From a virus: a stretch of DNA of 30,782 nucleotides. The stretch lies in IMG/VR virus record IMGVR_UViG_3300044731_001931, positions 1 through 30,782 of that record, one strand, 5' to 3'. The notes beneath the pieces were generated by a model. It did no database searches. It was not told where the DNA came from and was given only the letters and a program-made list of their open reading frames with translations. A program made the position numbers and the translations under genes. Below, in pieces: positions 28,484 to 30,782 of this stretch (within the stretch, counting starts at the first letter, position 1; every line of letters begins with the position of its first letter).

Positions 28484-29953
28484 TTACGCGGTCATGTAAA
28501 CCGTGCCGACTTCGCCCGATACTCTATCGGCGATCACTTCATAGGTGATTTTATAACTGCCAAAATCATCCAGTTTTGTTGCAAAACCAAACGCTTTAGG
28601 CACGGCTTTGGGATAGCTTATTAACCACTCTTGCCCTTCGGCTTTGCCTGAGATGTCAATGGCTACCAAGGGCGTTGAACCCATGTCGTTATTTTGTATC
28701 ACTAACGTTGCCCCGTCAGTGCTTTTGTATTCATAATCAAGGTAATATTTTTCCCCAAACGCGGTGTCGTCAAAGTAATACGAGCCCGTTACGGTTACTG
28801 CATATTGGTTGGGCAGTAACGCGTCGCCAGAGATAACCCGCGTTAACGGCAAGCCTTGGCTGTTACGCACGCCTTTATCTCGTACAAAGCTGCCATTGTT
28901 AGGAGGCGTTACACTGTAAAACATAACGGTAGTGGTGTAACTGATTGTTATTTTTTTGCCGTTATCAGCGGCATTAAAGGTGTAGCGTCCAGTCGCATCA
29001 ACGCTATATTGACCTGTTAACGGTGTAGTGGTGACTTTAGTCATGGCGATGCCTGCTAAGCTTACGCCATGGTCGGCTTTAAATTTTGCACTGGCTGGCG
29101 GGTCAATTAAAATGCTGGCGTCATCGGCAGGTAAGCTGTCAAGCGTTAGCTTTACAGGTAAATCCTTACCGCTTTCCCTAACATTGTTAAGTGTTACAGT
29201 GAGGCTGGCGGAGCCTGTTAAACTGGTTTTAATCATTAGCAAGCCATCTGGTGATAGCATATAGTGATTATCGGCAAGTGCTGCACTGCTGTTGTACGGA
29301 TCCTTACCTAAAGTAGTGTCGCCTATTTTTAAGCTGCTGATGCTAACTAAATCAGTCACATCTACGCTAAGAATGGCGGGCACGGATAAGCTTGCGGTGA
29401 CAGTGGTAACGCCGCTTGTGGTCGTGTTTTTTACACTGTACGTTAAGCTTATTTTGGTGTTGTATAGACTTTTATCAAAGGTATACACGCCATTGGTTAC
29501 GGAGTATTTATCGGTGTTAAGTGCTGTGCCTGTTGCATCGGCGGCGGCACTGATGTGCGCGTTAAACGCAGATAAATTAAGGGCTTTTTTGCTGTAAATT
29601 AGGTGGTTCTTGCTGTAGCTTTCGGGTAAGACAGTGCCCTGAGCGTCGCGGTATATGGCATGTGAGCCGCCAATTACGGTTTGCCCAAAATATAAACTGT
29701 TAAGCATCTGCACATAGAGTTCACCGCATTCAAATGATATTTCGGTGGATTTTTTACCTTGTGCGGCATGGATCGCAAATTCGCGCTGCCCTGTCATGGT
29801 TTTAACATCGGCTTTACCAAAGTCGGCGGAGACGTTGGTTACAGCAGGCGCGGCAATCACTTGCGGGGGCGTTAACAGGTTGCCTTGTGCGTCTTTAATT
29901 TGGGTAATGTGGATGTGTCCTGAGCCAAAGACTACTTGTGGAGAGGCTATCAT
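28484..29953 (-). CDS. Major tail (tube) protein with three repeated domains
   Basis: 489 aa, AAGGA 7 nt before ATG 29953. The N-terminal portion (SADFGKADVKTMTGQREFAI) and KSTEISFECGELYVQMLNSL suit tail-tube subunits. Three related segments follow, around residues 130-175, 290-340 and 355-410, each ending in a pattern Y-x-V-x-x-x-G-x-Y-x-F and a strand with K-I-x-x-x-Y (NGVYTFDKSLYNTKISLTYS, TGRYTFNAADNGKKITISYT, TGSYYFDDTAFGEKYYLDYE). These are probably surface-exposed repeat domains decorating the tube. It is large for a tail tube protein (usually about 200 aa); the extra length is in these repeats. Confidence 0.75.
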   Translation of the reverse strand: MIASPQVVFGSGHIHITQIKDAQGNLLTPPQVIAAPAVTNVSADFGKADVKTMTGQREFAIHAAQGKKSTEISFECGELYVQMLNSLYFGQTVIGGSHAIYRDAQGTVLPESYSKNHLIYSKKALNLSAFNAHISAAADATGTALNTDKYSVTNGVYTFDKSLYNTKISLTYSVKNTTTSGVTTVTASLSVPAILSVDVTDLVSISSLKIGDTTLGKDPYNSSAALADNHYMLSPDGLLMIKTSLTGSASLTVTLNNVRESGKDLPVKLTLDSLPADDASILIDPPASAKFKADHGVSLAGIAMTKVTTTPLTGQYSVDATGRYTFNAADNGKKITISYTTTVMFYSVTPPNNGSFVRDKGVRNSQGLPLTRVISGDALLPNQYAVTVTGSYYFDDTAFGEKYYLDYEYKSTDGATLVIQNNDMGSTPLVAIDISGKAEGQEWLISYPKAVPKAFGFATKLDDFGSYKITYEVIADRVSGEVGTVYMTA

Positions 29954-29965
29954 AGTGTGTTCCTT

Positions 29966-30217
29966 TTATTTGCTTTTAGTGGTGTTAGGGTTTTCTGCGG
30001 GTGCAGGGCTAGGGCTTAGCACGGGTTCTGGCGGCGCTACGCTTTGTGCTTCGGTGACGGCGGCACGGTGGTCTAGGTTGTGGGCACTGATAAAGCCTTG
30101 CGTCCATACGCTAGAGTTGAGCTGGTCATCGGGTACAGTAATAATGCCGTTTTCGTCTGCGGTATAGGTGATGCCATTTAGGTTAAGGCTGGTTTTACAT
30201 GGATTGTAGAGTTTCAT
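29966..30217 (-). CDS. Small tail-operon protein (83 aa)
   Basis: 83 aa: a strand-rich N-terminus (MKLYNPCKTSLNLNGITYTA, then DENGIITVPDDQ) and a Pro/Ala/Ser-rich disordered tail (PPEPVLSPSPAPAENPNTTK) ending in KSK. It lies 12 nt before the major tail gene. Similar small proteins between tail terminator and tail tube occur in other phages, without known function. Confidence 0.6.
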   Translation of the reverse strand: MKLYNPCKTSLNLNGITYTADENGIITVPDDQLNSSVWTQGFISAHNLDHRAAVTEAQSVAPPEPVLSPSPAPAENPNTTKSK

Positions 30218-30225
30218 AATGCGTC

Positions 30226-30717
30226 CTAAAGTTTAACGGGCTGTCTAAAGCTGGTGTGGGTCGTGTATACGTCGATATAGCGCAACAATTGATTGTCATA
30301 GCTGGCGATACGACCTTGAATAAAATGCACAGGGTGAGTCATCGTGCTCTCTTGCCAGCCACACAGGGCGGCTTTTATCTCGTTTCTAACCGGTTCTAGC
30401 TGTTGGTGTGCGCCTTGTCCTCGGCTGTCTTGGACATTTCTAACGGTCGTGACAATGGCTATTGTTAGCAGGGTGTTTTCTGTGTAAAACTCGCCAATAA
30501 TACGGCTTTTGGCTTGCTCGCTTATCGGGATAACGTACAAACTGGGCGTTTGTCCGGTAAGGGTTTTGTCCAGTGCTGCCAATTCTGCGGCACCAAACAC
30601 GCGCTTATTTACACTTGGGCATTGCCCTTGCAGGCGGGCGATCCACTCATTAATCATCCGATCATTTTCACTAACGCTGCGTCTGAATACACTCGCGTCG
30701 TGGTAGCGACTGAGCAA
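30226..30717 (-). CDS. Tail terminator-like protein
   Basis: 163 aa from TTG 30717. The body (MINEWIARLQGQCPSVNKRV, ITIAIVTTV-type strands, LEPVRNEIKAALCGW) matches tail-terminator/Gp37-like proteins that cap the tube and join tail to head. The frame is open only from 30762, where an in-frame TGA (30765-30763) stands upstream, and it lacks an ATG near the N-terminus. ATG 30770, which has an AAGG ribosome site and overlaps an apparent upstream stop (TAATG), lies in another frame. Either TTG is the start or a one-base frameshift has separated the real start from the body. Confidence 0.65.
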   Translation of the reverse strand: MLSRYHDASVFRRSVSENDRMINEWIARLQGQCPSVNKRVFGAAELAALDKTLTGQTPSLYVIPISEQAKSRIIGEFYTENTLLTIAIVTTVRNVQDSRGQGAHQQLEPVRNEIKAALCGWQESTMTHPVHFIQGRIASYDNQLLRYIDVYTTHTSFRQPVKL

Positions 30718-30782
30718 CTGGTTAAGGGGTTGCTGTGTGGTGTGGTCGTTAGGTATTGGCTGTCAATCATTACTTTGCCTTG

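Overview
The window is a temperate tailed-phage genome segment, either an integrated prophage or a circular phage/plasmid-like element, probably from a gammaproteobacterium. This assignment rests on a tail operon with a very long tape-measure gene, a tyrosine integrase beside a tRNA-Cys 3' fragment, a phage recombination operon and compact ATGA-coupled genes. The base composition is moderate, and the host genus cannot be read from the sequence.

Layout. (1) 1-4130 is an accessory block: a HicB antitoxin tail cut by the left edge, an uncharacterised 299-aa protein, a DUF4258/MqsR-like toxin with an HTH antitoxin, a HigBA pair, an XRE antitoxin whose RelE toxin survives only as a 3' remnant, and a pentapeptide-repeat K+ channel. 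(2) 4235-10068 runs on the + strand: three small proteins, a candidate structured leader, then a recombination/replication operon (unknown protein, Sak4-like ATPase, DUF669 protein, PD-(D/E)XK nuclease with a four-Cys cluster, SF2 helicase with a zinc ribbon, two small Cys-rich proteins). (3) 10069-12060 is the integration module: a dense set of inverted repeats, an excisionase-like HTH protein, the integrase (- strand), an attP-like core made of the tRNA-Cys 3' half, and a promoter-hairpin-terminator unit that could be a small RNA. (4) 12344-30717 is the tail operon on the - strand, transcribed right to left: tail terminator, small protein, major tail protein, assembly chaperone, tape measure with a lytic transglycosylase domain, a GTA-type baseplate set (DUF2460, DUF2163, NlpC/P60), an inserted tail-fibre cluster, the tail-tip protein in two pieces, and more fibre genes ending in a peptidase S74 fibre.

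The order tail - att - int - xis - recombination is the circular lambda order. It suggests the phage lies uninterrupted across its own attP here, so the source is free/circular phage DNA or a tandem element.

The most interesting signal is a single 32-nt sequence at 18430-18461 that looks like one type I-C CRISPR repeat. No array or cas gene is present in the window. It lies in the 5' leader of the tail-tip gene and in crRNA-sense orientation within the late tail transcript. A solitary phage-borne repeat of this kind is a candidate RNA-based anti-CRISPR (repeat mimic). Other notable signals are a paired REP-like hairpin after two tail genes, a C9/G9 hairpin between two fibre genes, recombinogenic repeats in the last fibre gene, and an SSB-like C-terminal tail on a 66-aa Cys-rich protein.
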